A DNA stretch of 64,000 bases from JACTOJ01 sp032335695 (GTDB lineage Bacteria; Bacillota; Clostridia; Clostridiales; Clostridiaceae), in assembly GCF_032335695.1 (NCBI RefSeq), contig NZ_JACTOJ010000002.1:124001-188000 (forward strand), read 5' to 3'. Under the pieces are notes generated by a model that saw only the letters and a list, made by a program, of their open reading frames with translations, made no database searches and was not told where the DNA came from. The position numbers and the translations under genes are program-made. Shown in pieces: positions 53,473 to 63,223 of this stretch; positions within the stretch are counted from its first letter, which is position 1, and each line of letters begins with the position of its first letter.

Positions 53473-54123
53473 TACAATTACTTCTTTTGCTCCGCATTTT
53501 ATTAGCTCACTTCCGCAATTATGAGCTGTGGCACCAGTAGTTATGACATCATCTATAATAATAATTTTTTTGTTTATTACTTTATTTTTGTTTATAACTG
53601 TAAAGCTGCCTCTTAAATTATCCCATCGCTGATTGGCATCAAGACCTATCTGATCTTTGGTCTGCAGGTTTTTTATAAGCAGTGAAGCTTTAGTAACATT
53701 TACTTCATCAGCTACAAGCTTACACAAAAATTCACTTTGATTAAAGCCTCTAGAAGAATAGTTTTCTTTAGAAGATGGAACAAAGGTGATTAAATCAGCT
53801 TGTATATTTAGATTTTGTATCAATTTTATGATTAATTCAGCTAATACGCGACCTACCTCAAAATCACTTTTGTACTTTAACCTTATAACCATCTCTTTAA
53901 TAATATCTGCGTAGTAGCTTGCAGAGTAATAAACTATATTGAAACCATCTTTCTCAATTCTTCCTTCTATATTCATAGCAGCAATGCTTTTTCTGCAGGA
54001 ACTGCAAATGGGACTTTCTTCTGCATATTCTCCACATATATGACAGTTCTCATCCTCACCATACACCGCGTCTATAATAGAGCTCAGAATATACTTTATA
54101 TATAAAGCAAACCTTTTTCCCAT
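53446..54123 (-). CDS. comF: ComF-family phosphoribosyltransferase-like protein
   Basis: 225 residues. N-terminal zinc motif 'CHICGEYAEESPICSSC' and PRPP-binding loop 'IIIIDDVITTGATAHNCG'. ComFC-type proteins take part in DNA uptake by competent cells. Overlaps the ComFA-like gene by 28 nt. Confidence 0.9.
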   Translation of the reverse strand: MGKRFALYIKYILSSIIDAVYGEDENCHICGEYAEESPICSSCRKSIAAMNIEGRIEKDGFNIVYYSASYYADIIKEMVIRLKYKSDFEVGRVLAELIIKLIQNLNIQADLITFVPSSKENYSSRGFNQSEFLCKLVADEVNVTKASLLIKNLQTKDQIGLDANQRWDNLRGSFTVINKNKVINKKIIIIDDVITTGATAHNCGSELIKCGAKEVIVLTVAKSTV

Positions 54124-55115
54124 GCTAACTTATTAAAACCTCTTATAATTTCTTTACAGTTTTCCATATCTCTGGATACATCTTTAGAAAGAAATATTAC
54201 TTCTCCAAGTTTTATGCTGTCAGGATTACAAGTTTTTGAACATATATATGTAAGCATCTTATAATCATAAATCTTGTCTTCAGTAGAATACACTATAAAG
54301 TCTGTATCTTTAGAGGCTAGGCTTAAACTCTCTATGCTATCTGTAACAAGTATAACCTTATCGCTGGCCATGCATTTTTTTATACTGCTGACCTTAACCC
54401 CTTTTATAAATTTATGAATATTGCTGCACAATGAATCTTTGAAATTTTCAAGATAAACGGATAAATTTTGAGCAGTATCTTCGTTGGGAACAAATATCAT
54501 CACATTTTTTCCGCTAAGCAATGACCAATCTATATACTCATATATCATGCTGGGAATTTCATGCTCCAAGTCCACTCTTGTAGTTATTATTCTAGGCTCA
54601 GGTATCGGCATTCCATTTGCTCCTATGGGCATATCAATAACCGGTGCATTTTGAAATATCGTTTCCATTGATCTGCATATTATCTTAATCTTACTTTTAT
54701 AGAATTTCCCAAGCAAATCTAATATTTCAAATTTGCTATATTTTGAATAAGCTACAGCATCATCATATATAACTAAATCATATTTAACGCTTGCCTCTAG
54801 AAGCTGTTCCGTAAGAACCATATTCAGTGGCGCATCTAAATTTATTTGATCAATATCGCCCTCACTAAAGCAATCGCTCATTTCCTTTTGTCTTAATGAT
54901 TTCTGCAATGTCTCGAATCCTTTTTTTTCATTGCAAACATACAGAACTTTTTTCCTAGAAGTTATATATTCCATAATTATATCTATAAAAATATTGCTTT
55001 CGTTATATGGAACTGTCTTTATATTTAGTACCCTTGCCTTGCTTCTATCCCATTGAAAAATAGACTTTATTAAAAATTCCTTCTGTTTTTGAGTAGAATC
55101 AATGTATGAAATCAT
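54096..55115 (-). CDS. Degenerate ComFA-like helicase remnant protein
   Basis: 339 residues. 'IPEPRIITTRVDLEHEI' matches the linker between the two RecA lobes of ComFA, and the gene is in the comFA position. Yet I see no Walker A, no DEAD/DEAH box (the matching place reads 'LVIYDDAVAY') and no zinc motif, so ATP-driven translocation is doubtful. The frame is open and under normal codon use, so it may keep a structural role. Normal ComFA is about 450 residues. Confidence 0.55.
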   Translation of the reverse strand: MISYIDSTQKQKEFLIKSIFQWDRSKARVLNIKTVPYNESNIFIDIIMEYITSRKKVLYVCNEKKGFETLQKSLRQKEMSDCFSEGDIDQINLDAPLNMVLTEQLLEASVKYDLVIYDDAVAYSKYSKFEILDLLGKFYKSKIKIICRSMETIFQNAPVIDMPIGANGMPIPEPRIITTRVDLEHEIPSMIYEYIDWSLLSGKNVMIFVPNEDTAQNLSVYLENFKDSLCSNIHKFIKGVKVSSIKKCMASDKVILVTDSIESLSLASKDTDFIVYSTEDKIYDYKMLTYICSKTCNPDSIKLGEVIFLSKDVSRDMENCKEIIRGFNKLAWEKGLLYI

Positions 55116-55147
55116 ATTTTAATTCTCCTTACTTAAAATTGTTTACC

Positions 55148-57367
55148 TTAAGCATCCTTATCCACTATATTTTGAATTCTCCATTTTAATGAAGAATACC
55201 TATCAAAGCCCTTGTTATTATTTATCATAAATCTAACTGCCTTAATATCTCCTACTAATACCACCATTTGCTTTGCTCTTGTTATTCCTGTATATAGGAG
55301 ATTCCTGTTCATCAGCATGGGCGTCCCCATAAACGAAGGCATTATAACAACAGGAAATTCGCTTCCTTGGCTCTTATGAACCGTAGACGCGTAAGCTAAA
55401 TCTAACTCATCCCAATTCATATGTTCATATTCTACTTTTCTTTCTTCTTCAAAAATAACAGTAAGAATATTTTTTTCTTCATCAATATCAGTTATAAACC
55501 CTACATCTCCATTAAATACACCTATCCCTTCAGGTTCACCTTCTCCTGCAGTTCTTTTCCACTTTAGAGTATAATTATTCTTGGTTTGCATCACTTTATC
55601 TCCTGCTCTAAAGCATATATCTCTATATAATTTTTCTTTTTTCCATTTTTCATGAGGATTAAGCACATTCTGCAGCTCTAAATTAAGCTTGTTTACACCT
55701 AACATACCTTTTCTAGTGGGTGACAATACCTGTATATGTCTTGTTCCATTCCAGTTTGCGTTAAACTTAGGTAATCTTTTACTTATAAGCTCTACTACAG
55801 TATTCAAGATTATTTTGTTATCTTTTTCATTGATAAAATAAAAATCTTTTCCTTTTTCATTAAGAAGAGGCATTTCACCATTATTTATTTTATGTGCATT
55901 TACAATTATCATGCTTTCTTTCGCCTGCCTAAATATCTCCCTTAGTCTCACAACTTTTATGCACTCACTATCTATTAAATCTCTAAGCACATTTCCAGGT
56001 CCTACCGAAGGAAGCTGATCGGCGTCTCCAACTATTATAACTCTAGTTCCCATCCCTATGGCTTTCAAAAGACTATTCATAAGCAGTATATCTATCATCG
56101 ATGCTTCATCTATGATAAGAACATCGCACTCAAGAGGGCTGTCTTCATCTCTCATAAAAGTCATATCATCCTCTTCGCTATATCCAAGCTCTAAAAGTCT
56201 GTGTATTGTTTTAGCTTCTCTTTCTGTAGCTTCTGTCATCCTCTTAGCAGCCCTTCCTGTTGGTGCTGCCATCATTACTCTCATACCTATATCTTCAAAT
56301 ACACTTAGTATACACCTTATTATGGTGGTTTTACCAGTACCAGGACCACCAGTTATTATTTCGACCCCATTATCAACTACGCCCTTTATTGCATCTATTT
56401 GAGACTTTGCGAAGTTAACATTGTTCTTATTTTCAAAATCACTTATCTTTTCATCTATATTAACTTTTAATACATCATACTCTCCAAAAGCTAATGTTAA
56501 TATTCTTTTGGTAACACTGAGTTCGGCATAGTAGTATGGCAATGTAAACACACATTCCATGCTATTTATGGTCTCTATTTTAATTTTTCCATCCAGTACT
56601 GTCTCTATCAAGTTCTTCTCTATATCTTCCTGGCTTACTGTCAGTATCTCTTTTCCTTGTCCTATAAGCTTATCTATAGGCATATAAGTATTGCCAAGAG
56701 CACAAAATTGATTAATTATATATCTTATTCCGCTTTGTATTCTATATGGAGAATTGCTTTCAACACCTAAATTTCTAGATATTTTATCTGCTGTTTTAAA
56801 TCCAATTCCTGAAATTTCGTCCGTCAATCTATATGGATTTTCTTTCACAGCATTGACTGAATCAGCTCCAAATCTTTTGTATATCTTCATGCATTGATTA
56901 GGCGATACTCCATAGGACTGAAAAAACACCATTATATTTTTAATTTCCCTTTGTTTACTATAAGACTCACAAATAATTTCTATTTTCTTATCGCCTATTC
57001 CTTCTATATCTCTGAGCTTTTCTATATTATTGTCCAGTATATCAAAAGTTTTTTCACCGAATTTTTCCACTATTTTTTTTGCTGTAACTGGCCCTATGCC
57101 AAAAATAGCTCCGCTAGCTAAATATCTTTCTATACCAACTAAAGTTGAAGGAATAAGTTCCTCAAACTCTTCAACTTTAAACTGCTGACCGAACTGGGAA
57201 TGATTTACCCACTTTCCAGTTAACCTTAAGCTTTGACCTTCAACTATATAAGGCATTACTCCCACTATAGTTAAACTATCTTGACCACTCTTTATACTCG
57301 CAACAGTATAGCCATTATCTTCATTACTAAATATTATTTCTTCAACTGTTCCTTGTATTTCCGTCAT
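55148..57367 (-). CDS. recD2: RecD2-type DNA helicase
   Basis: 739 residues. N-terminal OB fold and HhH repeats (about 80-200, 'LRDIEGIGDKKIEIICES'), then an SF1B motor with Walker A 'GGPGTGKTTII', 'LIIDEASMIDILLMNSLL', and 'LDLAYASTVHKSQGSEFPVV'. A stand-alone 5'-3' helicase that acts in DNA repair without RecBC. Ends 32 nt before the ComFA-like gene. Confidence 0.96.
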   Translation of the reverse strand: MTEIQGTVEEIIFSNEDNGYTVASIKSGQDSLTIVGVMPYIVEGQSLRLTGKWVNHSQFGQQFKVEEFEELIPSTLVGIERYLASGAIFGIGPVTAKKIVEKFGEKTFDILDNNIEKLRDIEGIGDKKIEIICESYSKQREIKNIMVFFQSYGVSPNQCMKIYKRFGADSVNAVKENPYRLTDEISGIGFKTADKISRNLGVESNSPYRIQSGIRYIINQFCALGNTYMPIDKLIGQGKEILTVSQEDIEKNLIETVLDGKIKIETINSMECVFTLPYYYAELSVTKRILTLAFGEYDVLKVNIDEKISDFENKNNVNFAKSQIDAIKGVVDNGVEIITGGPGTGKTTIIRCILSVFEDIGMRVMMAAPTGRAAKRMTEATEREAKTIHRLLELGYSEEDDMTFMRDEDSPLECDVLIIDEASMIDILLMNSLLKAIGMGTRVIIVGDADQLPSVGPGNVLRDLIDSECIKVVRLREIFRQAKESMIIVNAHKINNGEMPLLNEKGKDFYFINEKDNKIILNTVVELISKRLPKFNANWNGTRHIQVLSPTRKGMLGVNKLNLELQNVLNPHEKWKKEKLYRDICFRAGDKVMQTKNNYTLKWKRTAGEGEPEGIGVFNGDVGFITDIDEEKNILTVIFEEERKVEYEHMNWDELDLAYASTVHKSQGSEFPVVIMPSFMGTPMLMNRNLLYTGITRAKQMVVLVGDIKAVRFMINNNKGFDRYSSLKWRIQNIVDKDA

Positions 57368-57699
57368 ATTTATCTCCTACTTTTGCAAATTGTATAATAA
57401 TATTTTACCAGCAATCAGGCAATATATTTTTTAGTAGTAAAATAGACTATTCAATATACAAATTATTAACTTAAAACTATGTCAATTTCTATTTTATCTC
57501 TATTATAACCACTTTTTTAATTAATGTATAATATTTTTATTAAATTTAGCGTTTGTTTAAAATTTATCATAATAAGCATATCCAATATATAAATTTTAAA
57601 ATAAAATGTGTTTTTTTTCAATAGAACATGTATATTTTTCCATATACTTCTCTTTTACTTGCTGCGTAAGCTTGTTTACATGGAAAAAAAACATAAAAA
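57368..57699. other. AT-rich spacer, nothing seen
   Basis: 332 bp between recD2 and metK. No ORF or structured RNA; includes the recD2 promoter region, with several A/T runs. Confidence 0.3.
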
Positions 57700-57723
57700 T
57701 AAGACCACCAAAAGGTGATCTTA
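57700..57723 (-). terminator. Terminator of metK
   Basis: AAGACCACC-AAAA-GGTGATCTT (57702-57723), followed leftwards by a T-rich run. Confidence 0.85.
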
Positions 57724-57733
57724 CTCTAATCCA

Positions 57734-58909
57734 TTATAAATATTTTTTTATTGCTTCAACTTTATTGGTTTTTTCCCAAGGCAAATCTACATCTGTTCTT
57801 CCAAAATGTCCATATGCTGCGGTCTGCTTATATATTGGTCTTCTTAAGTCAAGCTCGTTTATTATAGCTGCAGGTCTCAAATCAAAGACCTTATTTACGA
57901 TTTCAACAATTTTATCATCAGATATTTTTCCTGTTCCAAAAGTATCAACTTCGATAGAAACAGGCTTTGCAACTCCTATAGCGTAAGCTAATTCAATCTC
58001 AAGCTTATCCGCAACTCCAGCAGCCACAAGGTTCTTAGCAACCCATCTTGCAGCATATGCAGCAGAACGGTCTACCTTTGTTGGATCTTTTCCTGAAAAT
58101 GCTCCGCCGCCATGTCTTCCATATCCGCCGTAGGTATCAACAATAATTTTTCTTCCTGTTAATCCGGAGTCTCCCTGTGGTCCTCCTATTACAAATCTTC
58201 CTGTAGGATTGATAAAGTATCTAGTATTTGAATCCAATAAATTTGCAGGTATTACTGGCTTTATTACATTTTCTATAATATCTTTTTCTATTTGCTCTCT
58301 TTCAATTTCAGGACCATGCTGTGTTGATACAACGATAGTATCTATTCTTACTGGAGTATTATCTTCATATTCAACAGTTACCTGTGTCTTGCCATCTGGT
58401 CTTAAATAAGAAAGTGTTCCATTTTTTCTAACCTCTGCAAGCCTTCTAGAAAGCTTATGAGCCATAGCTATTGGCATTGGCATAAATTCAGGAGTTTCGT
58501 TTGTTGCATATCCAAACATCATACCCTGGTCTCCTGCACCTATTGCCTCAATTTTATCCATTTCACCTTTTTTAGATTCTAAGGCTTCGTCTACACCCAT
58601 AGCTATATCTGCAGACTGTTCATCTATTGAAGTCAGCACTGCACAAGTATTAGAATCAAAACCGTATTTAGCTCTTACATACCCTATATCTTCAACAGTT
58701 TTTCTAACTATTTTAGGTATATCTATATAGCAATTAGTTGAGATTTCTCCCATAACTAAAACCATTCCGGTAGTAACTGCTGTTTCACAGGCAACTCTCG
58801 CATTTGGATCATTTTCCAATATGGTATCTAACACAGCATCTGAAATTTGATCACAAATTTTATCTGGATGCCCTTCTGTAACTGACTCTGATGTAAATAA
58901 TCTTTTCAA
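57734..58909 (-). CDS. metK: S-adenosylmethionine synthetase
   Basis: 391 residues from TTG at 58909, preferred over ATG at 58933 because AAAGGAGA lies 7 nt before it. 'TSESVTEGHPDKICDQISDA', the ATP loop 'GAGDQGMMFGYATNE', 'GGGAFSGKDPTKVDRSAAYA' are canonical. Makes SAM from methionine and ATP. Controlled by the SAM-I riboswitch upstream. Confidence 0.98.
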   Translation of the reverse strand: MKRLFTSESVTEGHPDKICDQISDAVLDTILENDPNARVACETAVTTGMVLVMGEISTNCYIDIPKIVRKTVEDIGYVRAKYGFDSNTCAVLTSIDEQSADIAMGVDEALESKKGEMDKIEAIGAGDQGMMFGYATNETPEFMPMPIAMAHKLSRRLAEVRKNGTLSYLRPDGKTQVTVEYEDNTPVRIDTIVVSTQHGPEIEREQIEKDIIENVIKPVIPANLLDSNTRYFINPTGRFVIGGPQGDSGLTGRKIIVDTYGGYGRHGGGAFSGKDPTKVDRSAAYAARWVAKNLVAAGVADKLEIELAYAIGVAKPVSIEVDTFGTGKISDDKIVEIVNKVFDLRPAAIINELDLRRPIYKQTAAYGHFGRTDVDLPWEKTNKVEAIKKYL

Positions 58910-58936
58910 TTTTTTTCTCCTTTCAAAAAACAAAAT

Positions 58937-59076
58937 AAAACCTCTTCGATAAGAAGAGGTTTATAAACCATCTCTCTTATCTTGCAGAAATACTGCAGGA
59001 ATTGGCACCATTGTGTACTATCACCGGTTGCCGGGTTTCATAGGGCCCAGTCCCTCCACCTCTCTTGATAAGAGTA
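58937..59076 (-). promoter_or_regulatory. SAM-I riboswitch with terminator
   Basis: The S-box runs leftwards from about 59076 (CTCTTATCAAGAGAGGTGGA) through GGGCCC...GAAACCCGGCAACC and the pseudoknot loop to about 58970. The terminator AAACCTCTTC/GAAGAGGTTT is at 58938-58962 with a T-tract after it. SAM binding shuts off metK. Confidence 0.97.
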
Positions 59077-59177
59077 ATTTTATTAATATAATATTACTAT
59101 AACATTTCAATATTATTATTGTCAATACACATTAAAGCTTGATTACATAAAAAAAAGACACGCTTATTGAGTGTCTT

Positions 59178-59262
59178 TGGTGGAGGAGAGTGGATTCGAA
59201 CCACTGAAGCAACTTGCAACAGATTTACAGTCTGCCCCCTTTGGCCACTCGGGAACTCCTCC
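59178..59262 (-). tRNA. tRNA-Tyr (GTA)
   Basis: 85 nt with encoded CCA and a long variable arm. Acceptor GGAGGAG/CTCCTCC; anticodon GTA in CTGTAAA. Co-transcribed with tRNA-Thr, 7 nt upstream. Confidence 0.96.
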
Positions 59263-59269
59263 ATATTTA

Positions 59270-59341
59270 AGCTGGCAATAGGAATCGAACCTACAACCTG
59301 CTGATTACAAGTCAGCTGCTCTACCGTTGAGCCATGCCAGC
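59270..59341 (-). tRNA. tRNA-Thr (TGT)
   Basis: 72 nt; acceptor GCTGGCA/TGCCAGC, anticodon TGT in CTTGTAA. The 3' CCA is not encoded (the gene is followed by TTAA), so it needs CCA-adding enzyme, in contrast to the tRNA-Tyr beside it. Confidence 0.95.
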
Positions 59342-59346
59342 ATTTA

Positions 59347-59380
59347 CTTGCCTGACGCGCTTGCCGCGTTACTGACAAGG
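59347..59380 (-). other. GC-rich hairpin in the tRNA-Thr leader
   Basis: CTTG...CGCG pairs with its complement around a short loop just upstream of tRNA-Thr (about 12 pairs, one bulge). Possibly a processing signal or the terminator of an older unit. Confidence 0.35.
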
Positions 59381-59563
59381 AATAGTATACATAGAACCAG
59401 CTTCTATTTCAAATGGCATAATGGTGCTTTATACAGAATTAAACTTATTTTTCTCCATTTTTCTAAGTATTTCTAGCAATTAATGCACATTACATATTTA
59501 TATTTTAAGTAAATGTTTTTCAAGAACAGCAAAATAATCTTATAAGAACACGTAAATTAATGA

Positions 59564-60235
59564 TTAATTATCGCTGTTTTTTATGTATTTTTCTACGCAG
59601 TCCACATCTAGATATTTACTGGCTATTTTTTTTATGGTTTCGTAATCTTTACTACCTAGCCTTAACCTTAGCAGACTGAATGTATTTATTATTCCTTCAA
59701 CAGGATCATCATTTGTTAAATAGTCTTTAAGCTTATAATAGTCAGATGGCGGTATTTTACTTGCAATTTCTAATATTTTAGCCTTATCTAAAAAGCTCAA
59801 TTCTCCTTTTATTTTATATGCATCCACTTTAAACACCGCTGAGGAATCTGGATATTGTTCTTGATCAGTATTTTTTTCTTGAATTGTATCCTGCTTCGCA
59901 TCCTCTTCTTTCTGAACATTGTAATTTCCATCAGTGTTTTCTTCAACTTTCGGAATTTTGCTAGAACTTGCTGGAGCTGTTTGCGCCTGGGGTTTAGTTT
60001 CTTTTACTTCATTTACAGGCTGCTTATTCTCCTCATTCTTAGCATTATTTTCTACTTTCTTATCTTCTTTTACTTCCTTAGTTTTTTCTGCAGCAGCAAT
60101 GTGGAGCCTAGATTGTTGCTCTGATATTTTTTTAACATTCTCAATTTTGCTTATTATAGCATCACTATAATTCATTATGCTAACAGATATAATTGTGCAA
60201 ATTATAACTGTTAGTGATAAAAATTTATTTTTCAC
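59564..60235 (-). CDS. Secreted or anchored Lys/Glu-rich hypothetical protein
   Basis: 223 residues from GTG at 60235 behind GAGGTG. A signal segment (about 5-25) is followed by a long disordered Lys/Glu/Gln/Pro-rich stretch (about 45-140) and a helical C-terminal domain (about 150-220, 'LSFLDKAKILEIASKIPPSD'). Beside sporulation genes; no family recognised. Confidence 0.6.
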   Translation of the reverse strand: MKNKFLSLTVIICTIISVSIMNYSDAIISKIENVKKISEQQSRLHIAAAEKTKEVKEDKKVENNAKNEENKQPVNEVKETKPQAQTAPASSSKIPKVEENTDGNYNVQKEEDAKQDTIQEKNTDQEQYPDSSAVFKVDAYKIKGELSFLDKAKILEIASKIPPSDYYKLKDYLTNDDPVEGIINTFSLLRLRLGSKDYETIKKIASKYLDVDCVEKYIKNSDN

Positions 60236-60339
60236 AGCTTTCACCTCATTTTAATTCTTTCATCTTTTTAATTTTTTATTCTCACATTTCTAATATTTAT
60301 ATGACTATCCTCATATATATTATTGGGGGGTGTGATTGT

Positions 60340-60879
60340 TTGGATAAGGTTAAAGTAAAGTTTACTAATGCTTTGGCATACTACGAATTAGCAAACACTG
60401 TAAAAAACTATCTAAATGAAAATACTATAATAATATGCATAGGAACCGATAGATGTATAGGTGATTGTTTAGGTCCTTTAGTGGGTACATTACTTAAAAA
60501 TAAGTTTTTTCCTTTGCCTGTATACGGAACTATATCTGAACCAATACATGCGTTGAACTTAGAAAAAAAATTAGTGGATATAAAAAATAATCACCCCAAA
60601 GCTAAAATAATAGGTATAGATGCTTGCTTAGGTGACAGTAATAGTATTGGTGAAATTCAATTTAGAGATTATCCAATTCATCCAGGAAAAGGAGTTGGTA
60701 AATCATTACCAGATGTAGGAGATACTTCGCTGATTGGCATTGTAGATTCTTCCGAAAATAATGAATTATTCACAAATAGAACTATTAGATTAAACTTAAT
60801 AATAGAAATGGCTAAGGTTATTTCTCACAGCTTTTTACATGCATATTTTTTATATTCTAAAGAAAATAAAAAGGATTAG
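60340..60879 (+). CDS. yyaC: Spore protease YyaC
   Basis: 179 residues from TTG at 60340 behind a GGGGGGTG site. 'ICIGTDRCIGDCLGPLVGTL' and 'IGIDACLGD' are the GPR-like fold motifs of YyaC, a germination-protease relative expressed in sporulation. A longer upstream frame has no ribosome site. Divergent from the gene at 59564, ends in the terminator at 60869. Confidence 0.92.
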   Translation: MDKVKVKFTNALAYYELANTVKNYLNENTIIICIGTDRCIGDCLGPLVGTLLKNKFFPLPVYGTISEPIHALNLEKKLVDIKNNHPKAKIIGIDACLGDSNSIGEIQFRDYPIHPGKGVGKSLPDVGDTSLIGIVDSSENNELFTNRTIRLNLIIEMAKVISHSFLHAYFLYSKENKKD

Positions 60880-60900
60880 AGCTTATTCTCTAGTCCTTTA
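60869..60900. terminator. Bidirectional terminator
   Basis: AAAGGATTAGAG (60870-60881) pairs with CTCTAGTCCTTT (60888-60899). It overlaps the end of yyaC and also serves the mreB-like gene. Confidence 0.85.
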
Positions 60901-60920
60901 CATAATTATATGATTTACTT

Positions 60921-61934
60921 TTACTTATATACGCTGCTATCTAAAATATCGAGATACTCAAGAGACTTTCCAGTTCCTGCTGCTACGCAAGATTCTGAAT
61001 TCTCTGCTACGTATACGGGAACCTTTGTGGCTTGAGATATCACTTCTGAAAGTCCATGAAGAAGTGCTCCTCCTCCAGTCATAACAATACCTTTTTCCAT
61101 TATGTCAGCAGCTAATTCAGGTGGGGTTTGTTCTAAAACTGAATATGCACAATCAACTATTCCAGAAACAGTTTCACTTAACGCTTCCCTCATTTCTTCA
61201 GATGTAACTACAATATTTTTAGGTAATCCAGAAATAAGATCTCTACCTCTTATTTCCATTGTGTTGTCTACATCTCTTTTATATGCAGTTCCAATATTAA
61301 TTTTTAATTCTTCTGCAGTTCTTTCTCCTATCATAAGCTTATGCTTTTTTCTCACATATTTCATTATAGCTTCATCAAATTTATCTCCGGCAACTTTTAT
61401 AGATGCTCTCACTACCATTCCGTCTAATGATATTACAGCTATATCTGTAGTTCCTCCGCCTATATCAATTATCATATTGCCGCTTGCTTTAGTTATATCT
61501 AATCCTGCGCCTATTGCTGCAGCCAAAGGTTCTTCGATAAGAAAAACTTTTTTAGCTCCTGCATTCACTGCAGCATCCTTAACTGCTCTTTTTTCAACTT
61601 CTGTAGCTTCACAAGGAACGCATACCATTACCCTTGGTGCAGAAATTCTTCTTTTCCCACAAGCTTTAGAAATAAAATATTTAAGCATTTTCTCAGTGAC
61701 ATCATAATCTGAAATTACTCCGTCCCTGAGGGGCCTTATTGCTACTATATTTCCTGGAGTTCTGCCTATCATCTGTCTAGCTTCTTGTCCAACTGCTAAT
61801 ACTCTGTTATTCATCTTATCTATAGCTACTACTGAAGGTTCCTTAAGCACTACTCCTTTACCTTTCACATACACGAGAACTGTAGCTGTTCCTAAATCGA
61901 TTCCCATGTCTGCTCCCATCCCGAAAAACCACAT
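60921..61934 (-). CDS. mreB: MreB/Mbl actin-like cell-shape protein
   Basis: 337 residues behind AGGAGTGAG. Actin-fold phosphate-1 motif 'MGIDLGTATVLVYVKGKG', phosphate-2 'IDIGGGTTDIAVIS', and adenosine motif 'MTGGGALLHGL'. The position right after spoIIID is the standard clostridial order, where it is often named mbl. Guides lateral wall synthesis, perhaps also in the forespore. Confidence 0.95.
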   Translation of the reverse strand: MWFFGMGADMGIDLGTATVLVYVKGKGVVLKEPSVVAIDKMNNRVLAVGQEARQMIGRTPGNIVAIRPLRDGVISDYDVTEKMLKYFISKACGKRRISAPRVMVCVPCEATEVEKRAVKDAAVNAGAKKVFLIEEPLAAAIGAGLDITKASGNMIIDIGGGTTDIAVISLDGMVVRASIKVAGDKFDEAIMKYVRKKHKLMIGERTAEELKINIGTAYKRDVDNTMEIRGRDLISGLPKNIVVTSEEMREALSETVSGIVDCAYSVLEQTPPELAADIMEKGIVMTGGGALLHGLSEVISQATKVPVYVAENSESCVAAGTGKSLEYLDILDSSVYK

Positions 61935-62018
61935 TACAACTCACTCCTGACTTCTTCATCTTTGTAAGTAAATATTTAAAATATTACAAATCTACCCTTA
62001 ATTATACTAGTAATATGG

Positions 62019-62273
62019 TTATCCTTCAATAGCTTTATATTTCATCTTTGTCGCTTTTCCGCCTCTTATATGTCTTTCTGCCTTATTCAAGTCAAGTATA
62101 CTCTTAGCCTGTTTTGCTACAATAGGATTTATTTTGGGCAGTCTTTCTGTCATATCCTTGTGTATTGTGCTCTTGCTAACTCCAAAAACTTTTGCCGTTT
62201 TTCTAATGGTAGCTTTGGAATCTATTATATAATTAGCGACTTCAAGAACTCTTTCTTCAATGTAGTCTTTCAA
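62019..62273 (-). CDS. spoIIID: Sporulation transcriptional regulator SpoIIID
   Basis: 84 residues from TTG at 62273, matching the usual N-terminus (x-KDYIEERVLEVANYI). 'KTAKVFGVSKSTIHKDMTER' is the HTH and 'HIRGGKATKMKYK' the basic C-terminal helix that contacts the minor groove. The ribosome site is weak (GGCGGA), so ATG at 62297 remains possible. Mother-cell regulator in the sigma E regulon. Confidence 0.95.
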   Translation of the reverse strand: MKDYIEERVLEVANYIIDSKATIRKTAKVFGVSKSTIHKDMTERLPKINPIVAKQAKSILDLNKAERHIRGGKATKMKYKAIEG

Positions 62274-62418
62274 TCCGCCATCTGCCGCTAAAAACATTAT
62301 TAAATATATCTATGAAAATTGTGTGCTTTTTTAAGATATTATTTAATAATATTTCCATACTAGCAGCAGATTTTTCACCACCTTTCTTCAATTTATATTT
62401 TTACAAAAATGTTAAATT

Positions 62419-62474
62419 AGGAAATTGCATAATTTTTTTATATTAAAATAATAATTTTTATTATGCAATTTCCT
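62419..62474 (-). terminator. Long inverted repeat after spoIIQ
   Basis: A perfect 15-bp repeat, AGGAAATTGCATAAT (62419-62433) and its complement (62460-62474), with an AT-rich loop. Probably ends the spoIIQ transcript before spoIIID. Confidence 0.65.
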
Positions 62475-62491
62475 ATAATAAAAAATTTATT

Positions 62492-63223
62492 TTAGTTTGC
62501 TGCTTTCGAATAAACAATATATTTAGCTGGATCTACATATTCCGTTCCCTTCATTACTTCAAAATGTAGATGATCGCCAAACTTTTCTTGTGAGTAACTA
62601 GTTCTAGTTTTTCCCACATATCCTATTATTTGATTTTTCTTAACAGTGTCTCCTACTTTTACTTTTACATCTTCTCTCAAGTTGCTATATATAGTTTTTA
62701 GGCCATTTTGATGGTCTACTATTATATATTCTCCTAATTCAGTCTTATCATTATCTATTGCTTCTACCTTACCATCCAGTACTGCATGAACTTCACTATT
62801 CAATTTTGCTGAAATTTCTATTCCATGATTAGTTTTGTATGAGCCTATAGTCTGACAATACTGAAGATCAGTGGAGTAACCCCTTGCAAGCGCTCCATCT
62901 ACTGGTTTTGTAAATGTCGTATCTACAGCATTTGATACCGACTGAGATGATGTTCCATTCTTTGGAACTGATACTGCTGAATTAGTTTTGTTATCTTTCA
63001 CTTCCAAAGCATTAGGAATATTATTCTTTACAGTGCTTGGAGTAGTAGATGCTACACTTTGCTTTTTCTGCTCCTGCACTACAGGTGACTTTTTGCTTGA
63101 CTTATTGTTTTTCGCTACTATAGCCGCTGTAGTGGCAACCACGCATATGCAAACAAATAGTATTACGTAGAAACCCTCTCTCTTAAAAAAGTTTGACGAT
63201 TTGTTTAAAAATTTTTTGTCCAT
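62492..63223 (-). CDS. spoIIQ: Stage II sporulation protein Q
   Basis: 243 residues. N-terminal membrane span (about 17-38), linker, then an M23/LytM domain (about 120-235). One metal motif reads HGIE instead of the common HxxxD, while 'DHLHFEV' is intact, so catalytic capacity is uncertain. SpoIIQ anchors the forespore end of the SpoIIQ-SpoIIIA channel. Sits between spoIID and spoIIID as in Clostridium. Confidence 0.93.
   Translation of the reverse strand: MDKKFLNKSSNFFKREGFYVILFVCICVVATTAAIVAKNNKSSKKSPVVQEQKKQSVASTTPSTVKNNIPNALEVKDNKTNSAVSVPKNGTSSQSVSNAVDTTFTKPVDGALARGYSTDLQYCQTIGSYKTNHGIEISAKLNSEVHAVLDGKVEAIDNDKTELGEYIIVDHQNGLKTIYSNLREDVKVKVGDTVKKNQIIGYVGKTRTSYSQEKFGDHLHFEVMKGTEYVDPAKYIVYSKAAN

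Noticed and set aside
57606..57986. 126-codon + strand frame
   Set aside because: Runs across the metK terminator and 3' end; no ribosome site.
61102..61707. 201-codon + strand frame
   Set aside because: Antisense to mreB, without ribosome site and with no plausible protein features.
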